Positions 1 to 7,470 of a stretch of DNA of 64,000 bases are shown here, piece after piece; positions within the stretch are counted from its first letter, which is position 1, and each line of letters opens with the position of its first letter. The stretch is taken from NCBI RefSeq assembly GCF_019800665.1, contig NZ_JAHVKO010000003.1, positions 248,001-312,000 on the forward strand. Direction: 5' to 3'. A program made the position numbers and the translations under genes. This DNA is from Microbulbifer agarilyticus. Lineage in GTDB: Bacteria; Pseudomonadota; Gammaproteobacteria; Pseudomonadales; Cellvibrionaceae. A model generated the notes under the pieces. It made no database searches and was not told where the DNA came from. It was given only the letters and a program-made list of their open reading frames with translations.

Positions 1-310
1 TTTGTGACCAAAGATTCTTCTGATCAAACGTTTTTTGGGAAGCTTGCCAAGGCATAACATGCGGGGTTTTCGAAATTCCCTATAGAACCAGCTGGGTGGT
101 TGCACAGGGGCCAGTCTGAATGGGTGGTCTATTTTGGCGCCAGGCGGAAAGTGTTAAATGGTTTGCTTTATTGAGTTAGCGACCGGCTGGCGGGCATCGC
201 GGGTCAGCGGACAGGGTGGTATGGTTGTACAAAATTCGTGCGAAATCGAAATTTCATGCGCTTTGTGAGACAGTTCACGTTCGATGCCGAAAACAGGAGA
301 TGTACGCGGT
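1..310. other. Non-coding region upstream of the mltF-like gene
   Basis: No convincing gene is seen here. The first 60 bases can be read on the minus strand as an open frame starting at an ATG near position 60, but it has no ribosome binding site and only about 20 codons lie inside the window. The heptamer GGGTGGT occurs twice (about positions 95 and 121). The 3' part must carry the promoter of the downstream lytic transglycosylase gene, but no clear -35/-10 pair stands out. Confidence 0.4.
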
Positions 311-2659
311 ATGACCGGGTTGGTAGGAAAACGGACACAAGAAAAGGATCGCTTGGGGGCTGTAAGAGCGGGATGGGTAGTGGCAGTAGCCCTGCTCGGC
401 ATTCTGTTGGCCGCCTGTGGCGATACCAGTAGGGAAAAGGCTGCGCAGGTTCTCGAGAATGACCGCGCGGCAGAGTTGACTGAGAAGGCGACTGAAGAGG
501 GGACTGAAGAAAGAGCCTCGCAGGCCAGCGAACCCGAGGTGCCCGCATTTACCAACTATATCAATCAGGGTGACCTCGCAGAGATTCACCAGCAAGGTAC
601 CCTGCGGCTGCTTGCGCCCAAGGGGCTGGAAGAGGAGTCTTTACCGCGAGACGGCCTGCCCACGGCGGAATGGCGAGCCCTGGCCGAGAAGTTTGCCGAG
701 CAGCGCGGGCTCGCCGTGCAGTGGATTTATGTGGATAACTTTGCCGACCTGATTCCCGCGTTGCGGGAAGGGCGCGGTGATGTGATTGCGGTGAACTTTA
801 CTCGTACCGAACAGCGTGCTGAACAGGTCCTGTATATACGCCCATTGAAGTATGTTCAGGAACAGCTGATCACTCGACGCAAGCAAGGTTCCGCTCCCGA
901 GCAGGTTACCGAAGCTGAACCCGTCAAGGTTGCGGTGCGCAAGGGCAGTGCTTTCGAGGAAACCATTTCCGAGTTGGCCGAATCCTCCTCAAATAAGTTG
1001 CAGGTATCCCTGCAAGCCCAGATTCTCGATGAACCGATTAGTCAGGATGAATTGCTGGGCGGCGTCGCCGATGGCACTTTTGCCGCAACGATTATCGATA
1101 GCAATTTATCCGCAGTATTGCTGGAAGATTTTCCCACGCTAAAGGCGGAAAACCTTAGCGATCGCCGCCGCGCCATCGCCTGGGCCGTGCGCAGTAATGC
1201 GGTAGCGCTGGGGCAGGCATTAAATGAATTCTTGACCGAAGAACACCTGGTCGCGGCACAGCAACGCAACAGCGCTCGTCGCGATTGGGCGCAAATCAAA
1301 GAAAGTAAAACCCTGCGCGTACTGACCCGCAATCACCCCGCCTCCTACTTTATGTGGCGCGGCGAACTGATGGGTTTTGATTACGATTTGTTGAAGCGCT
1401 TTGCCAAAGACCATGGCTTGCGCCTGAGCATGGTGGTGCCCGGCCACGATGTGGATCTGGCGGAGGCGCTGGCAGAGGGCATGGGGGATGTGATCGCCGC
1501 ATCCATGACCGTCACCGACCCGCGCAAACAGCAGGGGTTGGTATTTACCCGCCCATACATGCAGGTCACCGAACAATTGATCGCTGCTGTAGACAATACG
1601 CAGGAACTGGCAGTCCCCGTCGCCGAGCGATTAATCGGCCAGTCCGTCGCGGTAAACCCTCTCAACAGCTATTACTCCAGTCTCGAGGCGCTGGCGGCAC
1701 TGCAGTCTGGCGTTGCGGAAGGTGAGGGTAGTAAGCCGGTTAATATTTTGCCGATTCAGGGCGCTACCACCGAGCAGCTGATCGATGCGGTTGCGGAGGG
1801 ACGCTACGACTACACGGTAGCAGATTCGCACCTGGTGCAAATCGAGCAAACCTATCGCGATGACTTTGTTGTGGTGGGTGACCTTTCCGAAGAGCAGGCT
1901 ATTGCCTGGGCGGTACGTGACGATCAGCCGGAGTTGTTGGGCAAACTGAATGACTTTCTGAATAAGTACTACCGCGGCCTATTTTTCAATGTGACCTACA
2001 ACAAGTATTTCAAGGAAGAAAAGTTCATCAAGGGCAAGCAGGGCCAGCGCCTGCGGGATACCACCGAGCTGTCACCTTACGACCCGCTGGTGCGCAAACA
2101 TGCGGTACCCGCCGATCTGGACTGGCGCATGGTCGTGTCGCAGATGTATCAGGAAAGTCGCTTCAATCCCAAGGCGCGCTCCTTTGCCGGCGCTCGCGGC
2201 TTGATGCAGGTGATGCCGCGCACCGGCAAGCAGCTCGGCATCTCTGATTTGTACCACCCGGAAAACAGTATTCGTGCGGGGGTGTCTTATCTTGGCTGGC
2301 TGGAAGAGCGCTTCCCCTCATCGCTGCCGTTTGACCAGAAGATTTATTTTTCCCTGGCCGCCTATAACGCCGGACACGGGCATGTAAGAGACGCGCGGGT
2401 GCTGGCGAAAAAGCTGGGTAAAGATCCGAATCGCTGGTTCGACAATGTGGAAGAGGCCATGCTACTGCTGTCAAAACCGCAGTACTACAAGAAGGCGCGC
2501 TTCGGTTACGTGCGAGGGCGGGAACCGGTGAATTATGTACGTGAAATTCGCGATCGCTATTTTGGCTATCTGTCGGTGGCGAAGAAAGAGCGGCTGGGAG
2601 AAAACCTATTAGAACAACTTGGCGAGCTGCCAGGAGAGAAAGCGGCAGAGCAGCTTTGA
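311..2659 (+). CDS. mltF: MltF-like membrane-bound lytic transglycosylase with two solute-binding domains
   Basis: Predicted outer-membrane lipoprotein that cleaves the glycan backbone of peptidoglycan. The ATG at 311 has AGGAG about 11 bases upstream; an in-frame ATG at 284 has no such site. With the 311 start (782 aa), a hydrophobic stretch ends in the lipobox LLAAC at about residues 33-37. Two bacterial extracellular solute-binding (family 3-like) modules follow, about residues 95-320 and 333-575. Each begins with a similar pattern (GTLRLL and KTLRVLTRN). A C-terminal SLT domain (about 600-750) has the catalytic glutamate in QESRF (about E615) and the GLMQVMP and AAYNAG motifs. E. coli MltF has one solute-binding module, so this protein is about 250 residues longer. 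The domain assignment is clear; why the regulatory module is doubled is unknown. Confidence 0.88.
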   Translation: MTGLVGKRTQEKDRLGAVRAGWVVAVALLGILLAACGDTSREKAAQVLENDRAAELTEKATEEGTEERASQASEPEVPAFTNYINQGDLAEIHQQGTLRLLAPKGLEEESLPRDGLPTAEWRALAEKFAEQRGLAVQWIYVDNFADLIPALREGRGDVIAVNFTRTEQRAEQVLYIRPLKYVQEQLITRRKQGSAPEQVTEAEPVKVAVRKGSAFEETISELAESSSNKLQVSLQAQILDEPISQDELLGGVADGTFAATIIDSNLSAVLLEDFPTLKAENLSDRRRAIAWAVRSNAVALGQALNEFLTEEHLVAAQQRNSARRDWAQIKESKTLRVLTRNHPASYFMWRGELMGFDYDLLKRFAKDHGLRLSMVVPGHDVDLAEALAEGMGDVIAASMTVTDPRKQQGLVFTRPYMQVTEQLIAAVDNTQELAVPVAERLIGQSVAVNPLNSYYSSLEALAALQSGVAEGEGSKPVNILPIQGATTEQLIDAVAEGRYDYTVADSHLVQIEQTYRDDFVVVGDLSEEQAIAWAVRDDQPELLGKLNDFLNKYYRGLFFNVTYNKYFKEEKFIKGKQGQRLRDTTELSPYDPLVRKHAVPADLDWRMVVSQMYQESRFNPKARSFAGARGLMQVMPRTGKQLGISDLYHPENSIRAGVSYLGWLEERFPSSLPFDQKIYFSLAAYNAGHGHVRDARVLAKKLGKDPNRWFDNVEEAMLLLSKPQYYKKARFGYVRGREPVNYVREIRDRYFGYLSVAKKERLGENLLEQLGELPGEKAAEQL

Positions 2660-2679
2660 TTTGCGTCGCACAGGGGTTA

Positions 2680-2707
2680 GGGAAGATCAGGATTAACTGA
2701 CCTTCCC
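2680..2707. terminator. Hairpin between convergent mltF and ridA genes
   Basis: GGGAAG and TCAG pair with CTGA and CTTCCC around a GATTAA loop, with one A/C mismatch in the stem. It lies 20 bases after the mltF stop and before the ridA stop on the other strand. There is no T-tract on the + side, so it may act only weakly or serve both genes with other factors. Confidence 0.45.
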
Positions 2708-2741
2708 TGACGGGGCAAACGAGATTACCCCAAAGTGTGCG

Positions 2742-3119
2742 TTAAACGCGCGTGGTCACCTGAATCTCAATTTTCATCGCGTCGTCCAGCAGGCGCGCTT
2801 CAAACATGGTGGCTGCGGGGCGTACCTCCCCCAGCCACTTTTCAAATACCGGCCAGCAGGGCTCGAAGTCATCGCGGTTGGGCAGAATGTAGGTCACCCG
2901 CACAATCTGTGCGATGCTGCTGCCCGCTTCTTTCAGTGCCTGTTCAATGTTCGCAAAACACTGGTCCGCCTGTTCCGCGGCATCGTCACTGATGCTGTTG
3001 GTGGCGTAGTTGTAGCCGGTGGTGCCGGAGACGAAAACGTAATCGCCATCCACAACCGCGCGGGAATATCCGATCTTGGTTTCAAATTCCGATCCGCTGG
3101 AAATCAGCTTTCTGCTCAT
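2742..3119 (-). CDS. RidA family (YjgF/YER057c) protein
   Basis: RidA-type proteins deaminate reactive enamine/imine intermediates released by PLP enzymes; they are small cytosolic trimers. The family pattern is visible: an N-terminal YSRAVVDGDYVFVSGT strand-turn, a central QCFANIEQAL helix, and a C-terminal ATMFEARLLDDAMKIEIQ stretch. The catalytic Arg of strict RidA (in the usual R-A-F/A-V-x-V-x-x-LP context) is not present; this copy has the R-P-A-A-T-M variant, closer to the broad YjgF subgroups, so the exact substrate is uncertain. I chose the ATG at 3119 because AGGAG lies 8 bases upstream; a GTG three codons earlier is in frame but overlaps that site. It stands alone between two terminators, opposite mltF. 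Confidence 0.85.
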   Translation of the reverse strand: MSRKLISSGSEFETKIGYSRAVVDGDYVFVSGTTGYNYATNSISDDAAEQADQCFANIEQALKEAGSSIAQIVRVTYILPNRDDFEPCWPVFEKWLGEVRPAATMFEARLLDDAMKIEIQVTTRV

Positions 3120-3251
3120 TGTGCGCACTCCTTGAATTGCAGTGAATCCGCAGCTTGGCGGACTGTTGGGGGCGCGGATAATGACACAATGCGAACAATT
3201 CTGCTAAATATCTCCTCTTAACCAATAAATATTGCACGGTGGTTCATAAAT

Positions 3252-3285
3252 AAAAACGCCCGCAGATTTTTCTGCGGGCGTTTTT
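3252..3285 (-). terminator. Rho-independent terminator of mmsA
   Basis: A perfect stem with core ACGCCCGCAGA / TCTGCGGGCGT and a TTTT loop is flanked by A5 and T5 tracts. It lies 23 bases beyond the mmsA stop codon on the minus strand and could work in both directions. Confidence 0.9.
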
Positions 3286-3307
3286 CGTAGATAGCGAGTG
3301 GAGGGGA

Positions 3308-4801
3308 TCAGTTACTCGGGAAAGAGAACTGCGCACCTTCGCGCACGCCGCTGGATGGCCAGCGCTGGGTGATGGTCTTGCGCTTGGTGTAGAAGCGCAC
3401 ACCGTCCGGGCCGTAGGCACCCAGGTCGCCGAACAGGGAGCGCTTCCAGCCGCCGAAGCTGTGGTAGGCCACCGGTACCGGCAGTGGTACGTTGATGCCG
3501 ACCATGCCCACCAGGATGTTGTCGCTGAAGTAGCGCGCCGCTTCGCCATCGCGGGTGAAGATGCAGGTACCGTTGCCGTACTCGTGATCGTTGATCAGCT
3601 GCATGGCTTGCTCCATGGATTCGGCGCGCACTACCAGTAGTACTGGGCCAAAGATTTCCTCTTCGTAGCAGGTCATGCCCTGCTTCACCTTGTCGATCAG
3701 CGTGCCGCCGACAAAGAAGCCATTTTCATAACCGGCCACTTTCGGATCGCGACCGTCGACCACAATGGTCGCACCCTGTTCGGCGGCGCTGGCGATATAG
3801 CCGTCCACCTTGTTTTTGTGTGCTTCGGTGATGACCGGGCCAAAGTCGTTGCTGCTGTCGGTGTAGGCACCCACTTTGAGGTCTTTCATGGCGTGGGACA
3901 TCTTGTCGATAAAGGTATCCGCGGCTTCGTCGCCCACACACACGGCCACCGAAAGTGCCATGCAGCGCTCACCGGAGGAACCGAAGGCCGCACCGGTCAG
4001 TGCGGCGACGGCATTATCCATGTCCGCATCCGGCATGATGATCGCGTGGTTCTTGGCACCGCCCAGTGCCTGGCAGCGTTTGCCGTTGGCGCTGGCCGTG
4101 GCGTAAACGTATTCGGCGATCGGGGTGGAACCAACGAAGCTCACCGCTTCCACACGCGGGTCGGTCAGCAGGGTATCTACCGCAACCTTATCGCCATTCA
4201 CCACATTGAATACGCCGTCGGGCAGACCAGCTTCCTGCAGCAGTTGTGCCAGCAGCAGGGCGCAGGACGGGTCGCGCTCAGAGGGCTTCAGTACAAAGGT
4301 GTTGCCGCACACGATGGCCAGCGGGAACATCCACAGCGGTACCATGGCGGGGAAGTTGAACGGGGTAATACCGGCAACCACGCCCAGCGGCTGCATTTCG
4401 CTCCAGGAGTCGATGTCCGGGCCAACGTTGCGGCTGTGTTCGCCTTTGAGCATCTGCGGAGCAGTGCAGGCAAACTCCACATTCTCGATACCGCGAGTCA
4501 GTTCGCCCATGGCGTCGTGGGAAATCTTGCCGTGTTCTTCGCCGATCAGCGCGCAGATTTTTTCTGCGTTGTCTTCCAGCAGCTGCTTGAACTTGAACAT
4601 GATGCGCGCACGTTTGATCGGCTGGGTATTGCGCCAGGTCTTGTACGCTTCTGACGCCGCCGCGACCGCTTCTTCCACGGTGTCTTTTGCGGCGATCGCT
4701 ACCTGCTTGGAAACCTCACCGGTTGCCGGGTTGAATACGTCCTGGGTGCGCTCGGCGGCGTCGACGGTTTTGCCGTTAATAAAATGGCCAACAATGCTCA
4801 T
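3308..4801 (-). CDS. mmsA: CoA-acylating methylmalonate-semialdehyde dehydrogenase
   Basis: NAD-dependent enzyme that oxidises methylmalonate semialdehyde or malonate semialdehyde with CoA, giving propionyl-CoA or acetyl-CoA plus CO2. The 497-aa length is typical. The aldehyde dehydrogenase fold is evident: the TPFNFPAMVPLWM stretch (about 146-158), the nucleotide-binding SFVGSTPIAEY loop (about 221-231), and the catalytic cysteine in GSSGERCMA (C280). The C-terminal half contains the E-E-E-I-F-G-P-V motif. It lies 75 bases downstream of the transaminase gene on the same strand. That suggests one operon turning beta-alanine-type amino acids into malonate semialdehyde and then acetyl-CoA; valine and inositol breakdown are alternative roles, but no such genes are nearby. 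Confidence 0.93.
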   Translation of the reverse strand: MSIVGHFINGKTVDAAERTQDVFNPATGEVSKQVAIAAKDTVEEAVAAASEAYKTWRNTQPIKRARIMFKFKQLLEDNAEKICALIGEEHGKISHDAMGELTRGIENVEFACTAPQMLKGEHSRNVGPDIDSWSEMQPLGVVAGITPFNFPAMVPLWMFPLAIVCGNTFVLKPSERDPSCALLLAQLLQEAGLPDGVFNVVNGDKVAVDTLLTDPRVEAVSFVGSTPIAEYVYATASANGKRCQALGGAKNHAIIMPDADMDNAVAALTGAAFGSSGERCMALSVAVCVGDEAADTFIDKMSHAMKDLKVGAYTDSSNDFGPVITEAHKNKVDGYIASAAEQGATIVVDGRDPKVAGYENGFFVGGTLIDKVKQGMTCYEEEIFGPVLLVVRAESMEQAMQLINDHEYGNGTCIFTRDGEAARYFSDNILVGMVGINVPLPVPVAYHSFGGWKRSLFGDLGAYGPDGVRFYTKRKTITQRWPSSGVREGAQFSFPSN

Positions 4802-4875
4802 GCTATTTCCTTGGTTAACTCTCTAAATTTTTTGTGTTCATGGTACGTTTGGTTTGTGTGCTTTATTAGCCTGTA

Positions 4876-6225
4876 TCAGCCGGCAGCGACGCTGGTGATG
4901 GCATCGCCCAGGGCGTTGACCAGGGTGTCGACTTCTTCCGCCTCGGCCACAAAGGGCAGGCCCAGCTGGATGGTGTCGCCCCCGTAGCGCACGTAAAAAC
5001 CCTTTTCCCACATCTTCATTGCGATCTGGTACGGACGCAGCAGCGGTTCACCCGGTGCGGCCTCGATGGTGAGACCCGCGGCAACACCACAGTTGCGGAT
5101 GTCGGTCACCAGCGGTGTGCCTTTCAATTGATGCACACGGTCTTCCAGTACCACTGCCAGTTCGGCGGCGCGGGAGAAGAGGTTTTCCTTCTCCAGAATA
5201 TCCAGTGACGCCAGCGCTGCCGCGCAGGACACCGGGTGGGCGGAATAGGTGTAACCGTGGGGCAGTTCCAGCAGGTACTCGGGGCCGCCCTGGTCCATAA
5301 AGGTATCGTAAATTTCCTGCTTGGCGATGACCGCGCCCATGGGTACGGCGCCATTGGTCAGCTGCTTGGCCGTGTTGATGATGTCCGGGGTAACACCGAA
5401 GGCCTCGGCGCCGGTGGCGGCACCCATACGGCCGAAGGCGGTGATCACCTCGTCGAAAATCAGCAGGATGTTGTGCTGGTCGCAAATCTCGCGCAGGCGC
5501 TGCAGGTAGCCTACGGGCGGCGGCAGTACACCGGCGGAGCCGGCCATGGGCTCGACGATGACCGCGGCGATGTTGGAAGCATCGTGCAGGGCGATCATTT
5601 CCAGCAGGTCGTCTGCCAGGTGGGCACCTTCCTCGGGCATACCCTTGCAGAACTTGTTCTGCGGCAGCACGGTGTGCGGCAGGTGGTCGGCATCTACAGC
5701 GGTGCCATACAGGGCGCGGTTGGCGCCGATACCGCCGACACTGATGCCGCCAAAGTTCACCCCGTGGTAACCCTTGGCGCGGCCGATCAGCTTGGTTTTC
5801 GATGGCATGCCCTTTTTGCGCCAGTAGGCGCGGGCGATCTTCAGGGAGGTTTCTGCAGACTCGGAACCGGAGCCGGTGAAGAACACCCGGTTCAGGCCTT
5901 CCGGCATAAACTGGGTGATGCGCTCTGCCAGCTGGAAGGCCTTGGGGTGGCCAAACTGGAACGCCGGCGCGTAGTCCAGGGTGCGCAACTGCTCACTCAC
6001 TGCGTCGGCAATTTCCACGCGGTTGTGGCCGGCACCGCAGGTCCACAGGCCGGAGAGGCCGTCGAAGATGCGGCGGCCATCGGCACTGGTGTAGTAGCAG
6101 CCTTCGGCGCCTTTGATGATGCGTGGGTCCTGCTTGAACTGGCGGTTGCCGGTGTAGGCCATCCAGTGGGCGTCCAGCTGGTCCTGGCTCAGGCCGGCAA
6201 ACTTGTCGCTCACGCTCATGTCCAT
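4876..6225 (-). CDS. bauA: Omega-amino acid (beta-alanine):pyruvate transaminase
   Basis: PLP-dependent class III aminotransferase, 449 aa from the ATG at 6225. That start has GGGGAG seven bases upstream; the reading frame stays open further upstream only through a low-complexity repeat. PLP sites are present: GSGSESAETSLK for the phosphate, DEVITAFGR for the ring-binding Asp, and the Schiff-base lysine in NTAKQLTNG (K287). The WTCGAGHNR and RYGGDTIQLGLPF patterns resemble Pseudomonas beta-alanine:pyruvate aminotransferase (BauA / OapT). Expected reaction: beta-alanine + pyruvate to malonate semialdehyde + alanine. The following mmsA would convert malonate semialdehyde to acetyl-CoA. A LysR gene is divergent, and the intergenic region holds an inverted repeat. 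Substrate choice (beta-alanine, taurine or diamine-derived) is inference. Confidence 0.88.
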   Translation of the reverse strand: MDMSVSDKFAGLSQDQLDAHWMAYTGNRQFKQDPRIIKGAEGCYYTSADGRRIFDGLSGLWTCGAGHNRVEIADAVSEQLRTLDYAPAFQFGHPKAFQLAERITQFMPEGLNRVFFTGSGSESAETSLKIARAYWRKKGMPSKTKLIGRAKGYHGVNFGGISVGGIGANRALYGTAVDADHLPHTVLPQNKFCKGMPEEGAHLADDLLEMIALHDASNIAAVIVEPMAGSAGVLPPPVGYLQRLREICDQHNILLIFDEVITAFGRMGAATGAEAFGVTPDIINTAKQLTNGAVPMGAVIAKQEIYDTFMDQGGPEYLLELPHGYTYSAHPVSCAAALASLDILEKENLFSRAAELAVVLEDRVHQLKGTPLVTDIRNCGVAAGLTIEAAPGEPLLRPYQIAMKMWEKGFYVRYGGDTIQLGLPFVAEAEEVDTLVNALGDAITSVAAG

Positions 6226-6279
6226 TGCTCTGCTCCCCTTTGTTCTTGTCTCTTGCTTCTTATCGATAGCAGCTTGTTT

Positions 6280-6316
6280 GGTTTGGTTTAGTTGGTTTGG
6301 TTTAGTTGGTTTGGTT
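6280..6316. repeat. 14-bp tandem repeat in the bauA leader
   Basis: About 2.7 copies of the unit GGTTTGGTTTAGTT occur head to tail, starting 54 bases upstream of the bauA start. The first two copies are identical and the third is partial. It sits between the ribosome binding site and the inverted repeat shared with the divergent LysR gene. Confidence 0.85.
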
Positions 6317-6341
6317 GCAGCCAATGTAGAAGAGCTTTAAT

Positions 6342-6389
6342 GTTGCATAAACTGTTATTTATCGATGTTCAGTTTCACTTCTATGCAAC
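6342..6389. promoter_or_regulatory. Nested inverted repeat, candidate LysR (BauR-like) operator
   Basis: GTTGCATA (6342-6349) is the exact reverse complement of TATGCAAC (6382-6389). Inside it, AAACTG (6349-6354) is the reverse complement of CAGTTT (6370-6375). The dyad lies between the divergent bauA and LysR genes, 43 bases before the LysR start, which is the usual place for a LysR-family autoregulatory and target site. Confidence 0.55.
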
Positions 6390-6431
6390 TAAGCATCTGA
6401 AGAGACTGGGTAAGACGGATAGGAAGGTACT

Positions 6432-7355
6432 GTGGGGCGCAAACAGACGGCGCTGCTGGGGCAGCTGAGTGATATCGACCTGCGCTTGCTGCGGGTATTC
6501 CGCGCGGTGGCGGAGGCAGGGGGCTTCTCGGCGGCGGAGCTGGAGCTCAACGTGGGGCGCTCCACCATCAGTCGCCATATCAAGGACCTGGAGGTGCGCC
6601 TCGGCGTGACCCTGTGCCAGCGCGGGCGCAGCGGCTTTGCCCTCACCAGCGAGGGGCGCCAGATCTACCAGGCCACCCTGCGCCTGCTCAGCTCCCTGGA
6701 CGCCTTCCGCGGTGAGGTGGCGGATGTGCACAAGCGCATGACCGGGCATATTTCCCTGGCCCTGTTCGACAAGATGGTCACCAACCCCGCGGCACACATC
6801 GACGCCGCCCTGCGCCAGTTTGACGATCTGGCCCCGGAAGTCAGCCTGGATATCCACATCGAGCCGATCAATGAAATCGAGCGCGGGGTGATGGAGGGGC
6901 GCTTTCAGCTGGGGGTGATCCCCGCCCACCGCGAGTCTCCCAGTCTCGATTACCAGCACCTGTTTTATGAGCAGATGTATCTCTACTGCGGCTATCGCCA
7001 CCCGCTTTTCGGTACCGCGGATATCTCCATCGACGACGATGCCATCCGCGCGTGCAAATACGCCGGCCTCGGCTATCACTCACCGAATATGGAAGTGGGT
7101 AACCGGCTAGGGTTGCAGCGGGACATTACCGTCAACGACCAGGAAGCGATCGTGCACTGCCTGCAATCCGGGCGCTATATCGGTTACCTGCCGGACCACT
7201 ATGCGGAGACGTTTTTGAAGAAGGGGGAGATTCGGGCCATCTGTCCACAGCGCTATCACTACGAATGTGACTTTATGGCGATTCAGCGGCGCTCACCCAA
7301 GGCATCGCGCATCGTGCAGACCCTGTGGGAGTGTCTGGCCAGCGCGCACGGCTGA
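6432..7355 (+). CDS. LysR family transcriptional regulator (BauR-like)
   Basis: A 307-aa LysR-type regulator. The N-terminal winged helix-turn-helix (about residues 13-75) has the pattern LRVFRAVAEAGGFSAAE ... STISRHIKDLE, and a LysR substrate-binding domain follows (about 95-300). The start is GTG with AGGAAGG five bases upstream; no ATG fits the family length. It is divergent from the omega-amino acid transaminase and mmsA genes. In Pseudomonas, beta-alanine catabolism is controlled by the LysR protein BauR, so the same role is likely here, with a beta-alanine-type amino acid as co-inducer. That role is inferred from context. The only regulatory evidence in sequence is the nested inverted repeat in the shared promoter. 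Confidence 0.85.
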   Translation: MGRKQTALLGQLSDIDLRLLRVFRAVAEAGGFSAAELELNVGRSTISRHIKDLEVRLGVTLCQRGRSGFALTSEGRQIYQATLRLLSSLDAFRGEVADVHKRMTGHISLALFDKMVTNPAAHIDAALRQFDDLAPEVSLDIHIEPINEIERGVMEGRFQLGVIPAHRESPSLDYQHLFYEQMYLYCGYRHPLFGTADISIDDDAIRACKYAGLGYHSPNMEVGNRLGLQRDITVNDQEAIVHCLQSGRYIGYLPDHYAETFLKKGEIRAICPQRYHYECDFMAIQRRSPKASRIVQTLWECLASAHG

Positions 7356-7365
7356 TCGTTTTATC

Positions 7366-7430
7366 AGAGAGGGAAAGGAAGCGAAGGGTAAGAAAGGAAA
7401 AGAACGGAAGGAGAGGGGAGAAAGGGAGAA
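7366..7430. repeat. 65-bp polypurine tract
   Basis: In this stretch 62 of 65 bases on the + strand are A or G, mixed as short GA and GGA runs with C at 7382 and 7405 and T at 7389. It lies in the gap between the convergent LysR and purine permease genes. Read on the minus strand it is a polypyrimidine run directly following a GC-rich hairpin. Confidence 0.85.
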
Positions 7431-7431
7431 T

Positions 7432-7460
7432 CGGCGCGCACCCGCAACAGGCACGCGCCG
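7432..7460 (-). terminator. GC hairpin followed by polypyrimidine run, downstream of the purine permease
   Basis: CGGCGCG (7432-7438) pairs exactly with CGCGCCG (7454-7460) around a 15-base loop, 11 bases beyond the permease stop. On the minus strand it is followed by a long C/T tract rather than a clean T-run, so it is only a candidate terminator. Confidence 0.5.
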
Positions 7461-7470
7461 CACAAGCGCA

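Noticed and set aside
1-60. Partial gene at the left edge on the minus strand
   Set aside because: Only about 20 codons are visible, with no ribosome site and no match to the start of purL, the usual mltF neighbour.
3818-4654. Plus-strand open frame opposite mmsA
   Set aside because: Shadow frame inside a gene with full family motifs.
5236-6291. Plus-strand open frame opposite the transaminase gene
   Set aside because: Gly/Val-rich shadow of GC-rich third positions; no ribosome site.
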